Source: Aldehydirespirator sp965221185 (GTDB taxonomy: Bacteria; Actinomycetota; Acidimicrobiia; Acidimicrobiales; Aldehydirespiratoraceae). Taken from it: 64,000 nt of DNA. The DNA lies in the NCBI GenBank assembly GCA_965221185.1, contig OZ244866.1:2356001-2420000 (forward strand), in the 5' to 3' direction. The position numbers were made by a program, and so were the translations under genes. This document shows positions 1-8,368 of the stretch, in pieces. The notes under the pieces are model-generated. The model was not told the origin of the DNA and ran no database searches. It was given only the letters and a program-made list of their open reading frames with translations. Every line of letters starts with the position of its first letter. Positions within the stretch are counted from its first letter, which is position 1.

Positions 1-75
1 GGCCACGGCCTCGCTCAGCGCGTTGCAGAGTCGTTCGACCCAACGGCCCACCGCTCGGCCTCTACAGTGAGCCCC

Positions 76-1023
76 ATGACTCATCCATTTCGTTTCGGCA
101 TTGAGCTGAAGGGGCCATTGCCCGGCCTGACGTGGGCACAGACCGCGCAACGGGTGGAGGAGCTCGGTTTCTCCAACCTGGTCGTGCCCGACCACTTCGA
201 CGACCAGTACGCGGTGGGCCCGTCGCTGGCCGCCGCGGCGGCGGCAACCACCACCCTGCGCCTCAGCACCTTCGTGTATGGCAACGACTACCGGCATCCG
301 GTGATGGTGGCCAAGGAGGTGGCCACCCTCGACGTCCTGTCCGGCGGCCGGATGGACCTCGGGCTCGGAGCGGGCTGGAAGCGCGTCGACTACGTCGAGG
401 CCGGGATGGATTACGACCCGCCCGGCGTGCGTATCGAGCGCATGGTCGAGTCCTTGCAGATCATCCGCCGCCTCTTCGAGGATGGGCCGGTCACCTTCGA
501 GGGCGAGCACTACACGATCCGCGGACTCGAGGGCCTGCCCAAGCCGGTGCAGTCGCCGGTGCCGGTGGCCATAGGCGGGGGCGGGCGCCGGATGCTCAGC
601 CTGGCCGCCCGCCACGCCGACATCGTGGGCGTGAACGCCAACCTGCGCTCCGGCGAGATAGGACTCGACGCCATGAACGACGTGCTTGGCGCCGACCGCT
701 TCGATGCCAAGCTCAAATGGGTGCGAGAAGCGGCCGGCGACCGCTTCGACCAGCTGGTGCTCAACGTGCTGATCGCGTCGTGGCAGATCACAGAGGGCGG
801 CCAGACCACCACCGAAGCCATCGAAGCCACCGCGAGCATGTTCGGTCAGCCCGCCGAAGCGGTGGCCGACATCCCGCTGCTGCTGATCGGCTCGCCGGCT
901 GAGATCGCCGACACTCTCCGCCAGCGACGGGAGCGCTGGGGCTTCAGCTACATGATTCTGGGGGCGGCCAGCACCGACATTGAGGCCTTCGCCCCGGTGA
1001 TCGCAGAACTCGAAGGCGAGTAA
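76..1023 (+). CDS. LLM-class F420-dependent oxidoreductase
   Basis: A luciferase-like monooxygenase-fold enzyme, most similar to actinobacterial F420-using oxidoreductases (the family with an FRFG-type N-terminus). The protein is about 315 residues, the normal length for one TIM-barrel domain, and carries the family signature GLGAGW near residue 100, followed by segments typical of the group (VAIGGGGRRML, LIGSPAEIADTL). Such enzymes use reduced F420 or flavin to act on small molecules; the substrate cannot be read from the sequence. I prefer ATG 76 because MTHPFRFG is the usual family start; GTG 67 in the same frame is possible. It stands alone, and a strong inverted repeat follows its stop. 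Confidence 0.85.
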   Translation: MTHPFRFGIELKGPLPGLTWAQTAQRVEELGFSNLVVPDHFDDQYAVGPSLAAAAAATTTLRLSTFVYGNDYRHPVMVAKEVATLDVLSGGRMDLGLGAGWKRVDYVEAGMDYDPPGVRIERMVESLQIIRRLFEDGPVTFEGEHYTIRGLEGLPKPVQSPVPVAIGGGGRRMLSLAARHADIVGVNANLRSGEIGLDAMNDVLGADRFDAKLKWVREAAGDRFDQLVLNVLIASWQITEGGQTTTEAIEATASMFGQPAEAVADIPLLLIGSPAEIADTLRQRRERWGFSYMILGAASTDIEAFAPVIAELEGE

Positions 1024-1029
1024 CCGGAC

Positions 1030-1082
1030 GCCAAATCCCTGTAGTTGGCGACCCGCACGGTCACCTGCCACAGGGATTTGGC
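1030..1082. promoter_or_regulatory. 13-bp inverted repeat with 27-nt loop
   Basis: Perfect arms GCCAAATCCCTGT (1030-1042) and ACAGGGATTTGGC (1070-1082) enclose 27 nt. The structure lies 6 bp after the oxidoreductase stop and 43 bp before the DtxR-type start. It may terminate the upstream gene or control the regulator. No U-tract follows, so a classical intrinsic terminator is not obvious. Confidence 0.6.
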
Positions 1083-1124
1083 CTGTGGACGGCGAGCGGC
1101 CCTACTCGCGAATATGGTGGTGTC

Positions 1125-1826
1125 ATGACCTCGACACCGGCCGAGACAGCGCCCTACGAGTCGCCCGAGTGGCATCCCGCCTTCGAGGAGTACTGCGAGA
1201 CGATCTTCGAGTTGGCCGAGGACGATCTGGAGGTGATCCAGGCCCGCATCGCCGACCGCCTGGAAATCTCCCGCCCCGCGGTGTCGGAGATGATCCGCCG
1301 GATGCAGTCCGAGGGCCTCGTCGAGGAGGGCAAGGGCACGATCCATCTCACCGCCCGGGGGCACTCGCTGGCCGAGACGGTGGTGCGCCGCCACCGGCTG
1401 GCCGAGTGCTTCCTCACCGACATCCTCGGGCTCTCCTGGGCCGAGGCCCACCAGGAGGCCGGCAAGTGGGAGCACATCATCTCCCCCGCGGTGGAGAAGG
1501 CCATGGTCCGGGTGCTCGAGCAACCCACCACCTGCCCCCACGGCAACCCCATCCCCGGCTCGGGGTATCAGGCGCCCAAGATGGTCGCGCTCCACACCCT
1601 GGACGTGGGACGGGGATTCACGGTGCAGCGCATCCCCGAGGAGCTGGAGTTCCAGCCGGGGATGCTGGAGTTCCTGGAGCAGGCCAGGGTGACGCCGGGA
1701 TCGACGGGCACGGTCACGGCCCGCTCCCCCGACGGCACCTTCACCCTCGACGTCGAGGGCAGCCCCGTGGGCCTGAGCGACTACGCCACCTCCCGCATCC
1801 TCGTCACCGCCGCGCCGGCCGGCTGA
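1125..1826 (+). CDS. DtxR/MntR-family metal-dependent transcriptional regulator
   Basis: A 233-residue iron- or manganese-sensing repressor of the DtxR/IdeR family. A winged helix-turn-helix spans about residues 33-68 (IADRLEISRPAVSEMIRRM). It is followed by the dimerisation and metal-binding region (VVRRHRLAECFLTDIL and the later KWEHIIS), and then by an FeoA/SH3-like C-terminal domain beginning near residue 155. The length and domain order match full-length members, so the gene is intact. It is monocistronic. The inverted repeat just upstream could be a control site, although it does not look like the usual DtxR box. Whether it senses iron or manganese cannot be decided from sequence. Confidence 0.9.
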   Translation: MTSTPAETAPYESPEWHPAFEEYCETIFELAEDDLEVIQARIADRLEISRPAVSEMIRRMQSEGLVEEGKGTIHLTARGHSLAETVVRRHRLAECFLTDILGLSWAEAHQEAGKWEHIISPAVEKAMVRVLEQPTTCPHGNPIPGSGYQAPKMVALHTLDVGRGFTVQRIPEELEFQPGMLEFLEQARVTPGSTGTVTARSPDGTFTLDVEGSPVGLSDYATSRILVTAAPAG

Positions 1827-1880
1827 GCAACCAGACCCCCGCACTCCGCTTCCATCGGCGGCAGCGGGGCGCGGCTCGGC

Positions 1881-3305
1881 TCAGCCGCTGGGGGCGAGAT
1901 GGAACAGCACGCGGGTGCCGCCCGCGAGCTCCTCGCGCTGGCGGACCTCGAAGCGCAACCCCGCCTGCGCCTCGATGGCGGCGAGGGTGTACGCTTCGTG
2001 GGTGCCGGCGCGCTTGTTGCCCTTGAGCCGTGCGACCATCGGGTCCGACTCGGTCGGAACCTCCAGCACCACCTCGGCGTCGAGATCGACGAGGAAGTCG
2101 AGAATCGCGTCCGTCGGAACATTGTGAGTGAGCGCCAGGTGATGAATCACCGCCAGCGCCAGCACCAGATCCGGCGATGACCGCTCGCCGATGGCGGGAC
2201 GCTCCATGCCTCTCCATCCGATTCCCGGCGTCGGGTCGGCGAAGTTCATGACCAGTGGAACAATGCCCTTGCCGCCCTCGGTGCGAAGCCTCCGGTAGAG
2301 GCGATCGACGACGCGGCTGTCGGCATCCATGGCCAACACGACATCGGCGTCGCGGGCCGCGATCTGGCTGAACATGCCGTCGTTGGCGCCCACATCCCAC
2401 ACCTGCGAGCGATGGCGCCGGCCAGCGACCCGCTGCACGAACTGAGACTTGGCCGCTACTTCTGCGGGCGTGTAGTGGCCCCGCCCCGAGTAGCCGTCCC
2501 ACACCGACCCGGCGTGGCGCCACCGCAGCCCGTCGACCAGCTTGTGGAGCCGGTCGATCAGGCTGGTGTAGATCCTGGAGTCGTAGCCCGCCCGCTTCAA
2601 GCCGTCGACGGTGGCGGCTGAACCGCCGGTGAAGCGCTTGTCGGCCTTGGCGTGAAGCCACACGTGGGTCATCAGGCCCTTGCCCCCGCGGCGGCGCCCC
2701 TGCAGCACCCGGCGAGCCTGCTGCGGGGTTATGCCGTCGACCGCGCCGCGCATCCAGGGCTGGTGCGGAAGGTCCTTGTACGCAGTGAACATCAGGGGAT
2801 ACAGGAACATCTGGCAGAACTGGCGATAGCCCCACCACGGCTCGCCGACGCGGTAGGGCTCGAACGACCCGATGTCGATGAAGGTCGGCCTCAGGCCCAC
2901 GAACTGGACGTTGTAGGGCGTGGCGTCCTTGGTGGTGATGCCCTCGTCTATGGCGGCTCGCACCAGCCTGAGGGTGAGTCGGGCCGCGTCCTGCAGCATG
3001 GAGAACGACCACTCGTGGGGGTAGGTGACCAGCGGGACGGCGGCGTGCTCGAGCACCAGCGCCCAGGCGGACCCGTCCGGTGCCGCGGCCTCCGCGGCCT
3101 CCGCGACCTCGGTCGCCACGAGGTCTCCGGACTCGCACGCCATTTGGAAGAACCGGGTGGCCGACAATGCGGAGAAGCTGGCTGCCGCGCCCTCGTCGAG
3201 ACCTCGCAGCACGCGGGTGCCTTCCCGCCAGACCCGGGAGCCCGGATCCCGGAACGATCCGGAGTCATAGCACGTTGACGGCGGGCCCGAGCCCGATCTC
3301 GTCAC
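1881..3305 (-). CDS. Class I SAM-dependent methyltransferase (NoeA-like)
   Basis: A 474-residue protein whose C-terminal third is a Rossmann-fold methyltransferase. SAM motif I reads VWDVGANDG near residue 300, followed by VVLAMDAD and LVLALAVIHHLA. The N-terminal half (DATPYNVQFVG, FIDIGSFEPY) is the characteristic leader of NoeA-like or nodulation-type methyltransferases and may bind the acceptor. GTG 3305 is chosen because it overlaps the stop of the upstream 60-residue gene as GTGA, implying translational coupling. The open frame runs much further upstream, but that part is antisense to the sulfatase gene. Acceptor unknown; a role in surface or envelope polymer decoration is inferred from the neighbouring sulfatase-like gene. 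Confidence 0.75.
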   Translation of the reverse strand: MTRSGSGPPSTCYDSGSFRDPGSRVWREGTRVLRGLDEGAAASFSALSATRFFQMACESGDLVATEVAEAAEAAAPDGSAWALVLEHAAVPLVTYPHEWSFSMLQDAARLTLRLVRAAIDEGITTKDATPYNVQFVGLRPTFIDIGSFEPYRVGEPWWGYRQFCQMFLYPLMFTAYKDLPHQPWMRGAVDGITPQQARRVLQGRRRGGKGLMTHVWLHAKADKRFTGGSAATVDGLKRAGYDSRIYTSLIDRLHKLVDGLRWRHAGSVWDGYSGRGHYTPAEVAAKSQFVQRVAGRRHRSQVWDVGANDGMFSQIAARDADVVLAMDADSRVVDRLYRRLRTEGGKGIVPLVMNFADPTPGIGWRGMERPAIGERSSPDLVLALAVIHHLALTHNVPTDAILDFLVDLDAEVVLEVPTESDPMVARLKGNKRAGTHEAYTLAAIEAQAGLRFEVRQREELAGGTRVLFHLAPSG

Positions 3306-3484
3306 AGCGTGGTTTCGTCCGACCCGCCGGGAGCTTCGGTGTCGCCGGGGATCGGTTTCTTGTTCCTCCCGACCCCGAACTTGGCCAGAACAGCCCTCGC
3401 GGCCACCGCCATTCCGGCGCCGCCTGCCGCGATCGCACCGATTATTGCGCTGCCCGACGCCGGGTCGAGATAGCCGAAGATCAT
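3302..3484 (-). CDS. Small conserved membrane protein, 60 aa
   Basis: A short protein beginning MIFGYLDPASGSAI, with one hydrophobic, glycine/alanine-rich helix (about residues 10-35) and a charged tail ending in lysines and acidic residues. Small proteins with the same YLDPxSGS opening occur beside membrane sulfatase-like and methyltransferase genes. Its stop overlaps the methyltransferase start as GTGA. It starts 64 bp from the divergent sulfatase-like gene, so the shared promoter must lie in 3485-3548. An upstream in-frame start exists but would run into the divergent gene. Function unknown. Confidence 0.65.
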   Translation of the reverse strand: MIFGYLDPASGSAIIGAIAAGGAGMAVAARAVLAKFGVGRNKKPIPGDTEAPGGSDETTL

Positions 3485-3548
3485 CTCCGCCCCCCAATCT
3501 CCCGGCGACAACGATACCAACCGACCGTTGCCGGGGAAGAATGAACGG

Positions 3549-6341
3549 GTGCCTCCCCTGCGGTGGCGACTGCTGCATCTCCTCGTGCTGGCCACGCTGG
3601 CCATTACCCAGCCCCTGCTGAGCACCCTGGGCGAGAACCCGACTTTCTTCATCGCGCACTCGGCCTCGCCCGGTCAGATGGTGGCTTTCACGGCCATCGT
3701 CTCTCTGGCGCCGGCGGCTGTGCTGGGCACGTTGATGCTCGCCGGGCATGCCGTCTCGGCCGAGGCCGGTGAGCGCGTCTTCTATGCCTCGATGGCTGTG
3801 CTGGCCTTCGTCTTCGTTCTGCAGGTGGTGGACGCGATTCCGGGGCCGGCCGTGGCCGTCGCGGCCGTGGCCGCTGTCGTCGGCTACGGGCTGATGGTCC
3901 TGTACTCGGCCCGCGGGCCGGTGCGCTCCACGGTGTCGTTGCTGGCCGCGTTCCCAGTAGCGGTCGTGGCTCTGTTCCTGTTCCACTCGCCCGCCAGCAG
4001 CATCGTGTTCCCCGCGGACGTGGAGGCAGTGGCCCTGGACGACCTGCTGGGTGCAGACTTCGCCGCCGAACACCTCGCGGCCGACGGCCCTACGCCCGCC
4101 AGCTCCGCACCGAGCAATCCCGCACCGGCCAGTTCCGCCTCCGCCAGCTCGGCACCGACCAGTACCGCCTCCGCCAGCTCGGCACCGGCCAGCTCCACCT
4201 CCGCCAGGGCAGCAGCAGGCAGTACCGCACCCGCGAGTTCCGAACCGACCAGCCCAGCGCCTGATTCGGACGCTGCGGTCCGACCCGCCTCGATGGTCGA
4301 GCGCCTGAACGACCGATTCCCACCGATCTACATCCTCGTGCTCGACGAGCTCCCATGGGCCTCGCTGCTCGACATGAGCGGCCGGATCGACGCGGTCCGC
4401 TATCCGAACTTCGCCCGGCTCGGCGCGACCTCCCACGTCTTCACCAACGCCACCACGGTGGCATTCACCACCGAGGAGGCCGTGCCGGCCCTTCTCTCGG
4501 GCACGCTCCAGGCTCAGCCCGCCCCAGTGTTCTCGCTGTACCCCAACAACCTCTTCACGCTGCTGGGCGGGGTGTACGACGTGTCGTCCTCAGATCCTCT
4601 CGTCGACCTGTGTCCCCCTGCGGTGTGCAACGGCTCGCCCCCGGAGCAGATCCTCGAGCTGATCGCAGCCGACGAGGCGACTCGCTCCACCCAACCCGCA
4701 GCTGGCTCCGCCGCGCCCACAACCACGGCGAGCAGGCCAACCACGACAGCCGCCTCCACAACCACGGCGACGGCGACGGCGACGGCCACAACCACGGCGA
4801 CGGCGACGGCCACAACCACTACTGCGGCCGGGGCCGCATCCACCGCCGCGGCTGGCACCTCAACCACCTTGCCGGTTCCCGCGCCGGCCGACGGCGGGAC
4901 GAGAAGCGACCGCGGCGGCTCGCTGTCACTGTTGCTGAAGGACGCCGCGATCGTGTTCGGGCATCTCGCGTCGCCCGAGGGCGTGGACTTCGGGCTCCCA
5001 TCCATCGGTGCCACCTGGGGCAGCTTCGGACGAGCACCGGCTGTCCCGTCCGTCGCCGTGGACGCTCCGGAGCCCGACCCCGCAACGGCACCCGAGTCCT
5101 CCTCAGCCACAACCACCACCGCGACAATCGCCCCCACAACCACCACCGCCACAGCCACCGCAGCCACAACCACCGCAGCCACAGCCACCGCGGCCGTCGA
5201 TACGACACACGCCGACGCGGACCCCGTGACTGCGCTGCCCACCGGCGCGGCAGTGGCTGACCCCACGAGCTCCGCTCCAGTCGACCCGCAGCGCGTCGCC
5301 GAGGAGCGCATGCTGTTCCTCGACAGCCTGATAACGAGCGACAGCCGCGTCGCCGACTTCCGGGCCGAGGTGGCGGCCATGGAGGCGAGCGAGCTGCCCC
5401 GCCTGCACTACCTTCACTCCCTGCTGCCGCACGTGCCCTGGCGATTCCGGCCCGACGGCTCGACCTACGCCGACATCGACCTTCCCGGGTACTTCTCGCA
5501 ATGGGACGAGAACCCCGACAAGGCCCGCTTCGGGCAGCAGCGCCACCTGCTGCAACTCGGGCTCGTCGACCGCCTTCTGGGGGAGTACCTCGACCGGCTG
5601 GAAGCCATCGGGGACTTCGATCGGGCCACAGTGATCGTGACCGCCGACCACGGAATCTCCTTCGTGCCCGGGGAGCGGTCCCGCGGGATCGGCGAGGCCA
5701 ACGCGGGGGGAATCGCCAACGTGCCTCTGCTCTACAAGGAACCGGGCCAGCGGGCAGGCACGGTCCAGACTCGGCCCGTTCAGCTCATCGACGTCGTCCC
5801 GACCATCGCCGCCCGGCTCGAGCTCGACCCGCCGTGGACGTTCGACGGCCGCGACATGCTCGCCACGGGGCCGGCCCCGGACCGCCGGGTGCGCGGTCCC
5901 TACGGCATCGTGGACGTTCCCGGGAACCTCGGAGCCATCGTCGAGAGGCTTTCCGCTGACATGCACCAGGTGTTCGGCGACGGCGCCTCCGGCAGCCTCT
6001 ACGGGCTCGGCGGCGCTCACGACCTGATCGGCACTCAGGCACTCGATTGGGCGACCGACCCCTCACAACACTGCTGGATCCTCGAACGACCGGCGACGGT
6101 CCCCGACGCCGACGGTGCGGTCGGATACGCGTACGGTCGCATCGACGCTCCCGCCGGTGCTGGCATCGCGATGGCGCTCTCGATCGACGGCGTGGTCGCG
6201 GGAACAGCCCGGTCGTACCTGGAGGACTCGGTCCATCGCGTCTACGCCATCGGCGACCCGCAGTTCTGGCGAGCCGACCAGCCGACCGTCGAACTCCACG
6301 AGATCGTGGGCCGGCGACTCGCCCTCATCGGCCGATGCTGA
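3549..6341 (+). CDS. Membrane-anchored sulfatase / alkaline-phosphatase-superfamily protein
   Basis: About 930 residues. The N-terminal 150 hold four or five membrane helices. Low-complexity Ala/Ser/Thr segments follow, then a catalytic domain with the sulfatase-type metal site: YILVLDELPWASLL near the start, TTVAFTTEEAVPALLSG where the nucleophile Thr/Ser would sit, and VTADHGISF with the distal metal ligands. The layout matches extracytoplasmic hydrolases or transferases of the phosphoethanolamine/phosphoglycerol transferase type, but the substrate is not evident. GTG 3549 is favoured because GGGGAAGA lies about 8 bp upstream; TTG 3528 is an alternative. It is divergent from the 60-aa gene. 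The low-complexity linkers are unusually long and repetitive at the DNA level. Confidence 0.75.
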   Translation: MPPLRWRLLHLLVLATLAITQPLLSTLGENPTFFIAHSASPGQMVAFTAIVSLAPAAVLGTLMLAGHAVSAEAGERVFYASMAVLAFVFVLQVVDAIPGPAVAVAAVAAVVGYGLMVLYSARGPVRSTVSLLAAFPVAVVALFLFHSPASSIVFPADVEAVALDDLLGADFAAEHLAADGPTPASSAPSNPAPASSASASSAPTSTASASSAPASSTSARAAAGSTAPASSEPTSPAPDSDAAVRPASMVERLNDRFPPIYILVLDELPWASLLDMSGRIDAVRYPNFARLGATSHVFTNATTVAFTTEEAVPALLSGTLQAQPAPVFSLYPNNLFTLLGGVYDVSSSDPLVDLCPPAVCNGSPPEQILELIAADEATRSTQPAAGSAAPTTTASRPTTTAASTTTATATATATTTATATATTTTAAGAASTAAAGTSTTLPVPAPADGGTRSDRGGSLSLLLKDAAIVFGHLASPEGVDFGLPSIGATWGSFGRAPAVPSVAVDAPEPDPATAPESSSATTTTATIAPTTTTATATAATTTAATATAAVDTTHADADPVTALPTGAAVADPTSSAPVDPQRVAEERMLFLDSLITSDSRVADFRAEVAAMEASELPRLHYLHSLLPHVPWRFRPDGSTYADIDLPGYFSQWDENPDKARFGQQRHLLQLGLVDRLLGEYLDRLEAIGDFDRATVIVTADHGISFVPGERSRGIGEANAGGIANVPLLYKEPGQRAGTVQTRPVQLIDVVPTIAARLELDPPWTFDGRDMLATGPAPDRRVRGPYGIVDVPGNLGAIVERLSADMHQVFGDGASGSLYGLGGAHDLIGTQALDWATDPSQHCWILERPATVPDADGAVGYAYGRIDAPAGAGIAMALSIDGVVAGTARSYLEDSVHRVYAIGDPQFWRADQPTVELHEIVGRRLALIGRC
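4100..4245 (+). repeat. In-frame Ala/Ser-rich repeats in sulfatase-like gene
   Basis: Imperfect 15-bp-register repeats encode runs such as SSAPTSTASASSAPASS. They form a flexible extracytoplasmic linker between the membrane domain and the catalytic domain. The antisense frame mimics a pentapeptide-repeat protein but is a shadow. Confidence 0.7.
4758..4819 (+). repeat. Short tandem repeat encoding Thr/Ala linker
   Basis: Units beginning ACAACCACGGCGACGGC repeat in 30-bp and 24-bp versions, encoding alternating Thr-Ala stretches inside the sulfatase-like protein. A related ACAACCACC/GCAACC tract lies at about 5106-5200. Such tracts can change length by slippage in steps of 6 bp while keeping the frame. 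Confidence 0.7.
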
Positions 6342-6426
6342 GCACCGGCACAAGCCGTTGCCAGAGTTCGTCGCGGCTCCGCGTGGGGGTCGCTTCCGCC
6401 TTGGGCGCGGGCTCCGGCCGTGTGGT

Positions 6427-6445
6427 ACTTTGATGTGATCAAAGT
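6427..6445. promoter_or_regulatory. Palindromic operator upstream of importer/dioxygenase operon
   Basis: ACTTTGATGTGATCAAAGT has perfect 8-bp arms around a 3-bp centre, 54 bp before the substrate-binding-protein start. A near-identical site lies at 20772-20790. A weak promoter (TTGGGC at 6401, TACTTT at 6426, 19-bp spacing) would place the operator over the -10 region, consistent with repression; the promoter is only tentative. Confidence 0.65.
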
Positions 6446-6498
6446 GACCTCAGTCTTCGGCGGTTCGGCGCTGAGGGCTGTCTGAACAGGGGGATCCA

Positions 6499-7545
6499 AT
6501 GACCGCCAACCATTTCTCCAGACGCACGTTCCTGGGAGGCACCGCCGCCGGGGCCGGGCTGCTGCTGGGCGGCAGCAGCGTGCTCGCCGCGTGCTCGGGC
6601 TCCTCGGAGCCCCCGCCGGCGGCGCCGCTCACGTCGGTGAACTTCCAGTTGAGCTGGTTCGACTCGGTGCAGTTCGGCGGCTCCTACATCGCCGACGAGC
6701 GGGGCTACTACGAGCGCTACGGCCTCGACGTGACCCTCACCCCCGGAGGATTCGACGCGCCGGTCGACCCCCCAGTCATCGCCGGCCAGGCCATTATGGG
6801 AATCTCGGCCGCCGACTATGCCGGCCGCTCGGTCAACGAGGGCGCGCCGTTCAAGATCGTGGGAGTCGCCATGCAGCGCAACCCGTTCGTGATCGCCTCC
6901 CTCCCGGACAACCCGGTCAACGTGCCGGCCGACCTGGTGGGAAAGACGCTCGGCATGGGGTTGATCAACCAGCCCGTGCTCGACGCCTTGGCCACGTTCA
7001 ACGGCTTCGATGCCGGCGACGTGGAGATCGACCCCAGCGTGGCCTACGACCCGGCCCCGCTCGTGAACGGCGACGTCGACGCCCTGCTGTGCTGGCTCAC
7101 CGACCTGCCGGTGGCCATGACGGTGGCGGGAGTACCCAACACCACCATGCTCATGGCCGACTTTGGCTTCTCGGCGCACAGCCAGACCTACATCGTGACC
7201 GAGGACACCCTTGCCAACAACCGCGACACCGTGCTCGGACTGCTCAAGGGCGAGATCCTGGGCTGGCAGGAGTACAAGAGCGACACCGACGCCGCCGCCC
7301 AGTTGACCGTCGACCGGTTCCCGGACCTCGACCTCGACCTCGAGACGCAGAAGCTCCAGGCCTCAGAGCAGCTCAAGATCATGTTCAGCGACGACACCGA
7401 CGCCAACGGGTTCCTGTGGTTCACCGACGAATCCGTTCAGGCCAACGTGGCCACGCTGGCCCAGCTCGGCGTGAACGTGACCCCGGACCTGTGGGACCGC
7501 TCGCTGCTAGAGGAGATCTTCGCGGCCGGTCCGGTGCTTGCGTGA
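6499..7545 (+). CDS. ABC transporter substrate-binding lipoprotein, NMT1/THI5-like (SsuA/ThiY type)
   Basis: A 348-residue periplasmic-type binding protein. The N-terminus has a twin-arginine-like SRRTFLG, a hydrophobic stretch and a lipobox LAAC with the modified Cys at residue 32, so it should be a Tat-exported lipoprotein. The mature part starts with the family pattern NFQLSWFDSVQFGG and contains ADERGYYERYGLDV, typical of NMT1/THI5-like proteins that bind sulfonates, thiamine pyrimidine precursors or similar small organic compounds. CAGGGGG precedes the ATG. It is the first gene of a six-gene operon that continues into oxygenases, so the ligand is probably the substrate of those enzymes. 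Confidence 0.88.
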   Translation: MTANHFSRRTFLGGTAAGAGLLLGGSSVLAACSGSSEPPPAAPLTSVNFQLSWFDSVQFGGSYIADERGYYERYGLDVTLTPGGFDAPVDPPVIAGQAIMGISAADYAGRSVNEGAPFKIVGVAMQRNPFVIASLPDNPVNVPADLVGKTLGMGLINQPVLDALATFNGFDAGDVEIDPSVAYDPAPLVNGDVDALLCWLTDLPVAMTVAGVPNTTMLMADFGFSAHSQTYIVTEDTLANNRDTVLGLLKGEILGWQEYKSDTDAAAQLTVDRFPDLDLDLETQKLQASEQLKIMFSDDTDANGFLWFTDESVQANVATLAQLGVNVTPDLWDRSLLEEIFAAGPVLA

Positions 7546-7564
7546 CGGGCCGCCGACGCTCAGG

Positions 7565-8368
7565 ATGACCCGGCGGGGAGCGCCGGTAGACGTCGTCGGG
7601 GTCGGACGCACCTTCGCCCTCGGCGGTGGAGAGGTCGTGGCTCTTCGTGGGCTTGATCTGAATGTGCCCGCGGGCGGGTTCAGCGCCCTGATCGGACCCT
7701 CGGGCTGCGGCAAGTCCACGGCGCTGCGACTCGTGGCAGGGCTAGACGAGCCCGACGAGGGCACCATCGAGATGGACGGCTCGTCTCCTGACGAGATGCG
7801 GCGGGGGCAACGCATCGGCGTGGCCTTCCAGGATCCGTCGCTGCTGCCATGGCGGACGGTCTCGACGAACATCCGGCTCGCCTTGGAACTCGTGGGCCGC
7901 CGCCACGACACCAACGCGGTGAGCGAGCTGATCGAGCTGGTCGGACTGCAGGGCTTCGAGAAGGCTCGGCCCTCACAGCTGTCGGGAGGCATGCGCCAGA
8001 GGGTGGCCATCGCCCGGTCGCTGGTGACCGAGCCCGACCTGCTCCTGCTCGACGAGCCCTTCGGTTCCCTCGACGCCCTCACCCGCCAGCAGCTCAATGA
8101 CGAGCTGCAGAGGATCTGGACCGCTCGGGGCACGACCACGCTGCTGGTCACGCACTCGATCCCCGAGGCGGTGTACGTGGCCGACGAGGTGCTGGTCATG
8201 TCGCCCCGCCCGGGACAAGTGGTGGCCCGGCACCCGATCGGTTTCGAGCGGCCGCGAACCCGCCAGTTGCTCCTCGCCGACGCGTTCCACTCTGCGGTGG
8301 AGGAGGTGTCGGCCAGCCTGCACCGCTCAGAGGGCCAGGTCGTGCGGCTCGAGGCAGACCCGGATTGA
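7565..8368 (+). CDS. ABC transporter ATP-binding protein (SsuB/TauB type)
   Basis: A 267-residue ATPase with Walker A GPSGCGKST, the Q-loop in VAFQDPSLLPW, signature LSGGMRQR, Walker B LLLLDEPFGSLD and a downstream switch histidine in VTHSIPEA. It energises import by the double permease encoded next. ATG 7565 is chosen; an in-frame TTG at 7538 would overlap the binding-protein gene. The stop overlaps the permease start. Confidence 0.92.
   Translation: MTRRGAPVDVVGVGRTFALGGGEVVALRGLDLNVPAGGFSALIGPSGCGKSTALRLVAGLDEPDEGTIEMDGSSPDEMRRGQRIGVAFQDPSLLPWRTVSTNIRLALELVGRRHDTNAVSELIELVGLQGFEKARPSQLSGGMRQRVAIARSLVTEPDLLLLDEPFGSLDALTRQQLNDELQRIWTARGTTTLLVTHSIPEAVYVADEVLVMSPRPGQVVARHPIGFERPRTRQLLLADAFHSAVEEVSASLHRSEGQVVRLEADPD

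Noticed and set aside
3884..4198. Minus-strand frame resembling a pentapeptide-repeat protein (AELAxA units)
   Set aside because: It is the exact antisense of the Ala/Ser repeat inside the sulfatase-like gene; the pattern is produced by the repeat's codon register.
3306..4436. N-terminal extension of the NoeA-like methyltransferase to 851 residues
   Set aside because: The extension is antisense to the 60-aa gene's flank and the sulfatase gene; the GTGA junction at 3302-3305 gives a better start.
4758..4819. Possible CRISPR-like regular repeats
   Set aside because: Units are short, contiguous and in-frame coding, without unique spacers.
4355..5260. His/Gly/Asp-rich frame (HNHGDGDG runs) on the + strand
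   Set aside because: Out-of-frame reading of the Thr/Ala tandem repeat in the sulfatase-like gene.
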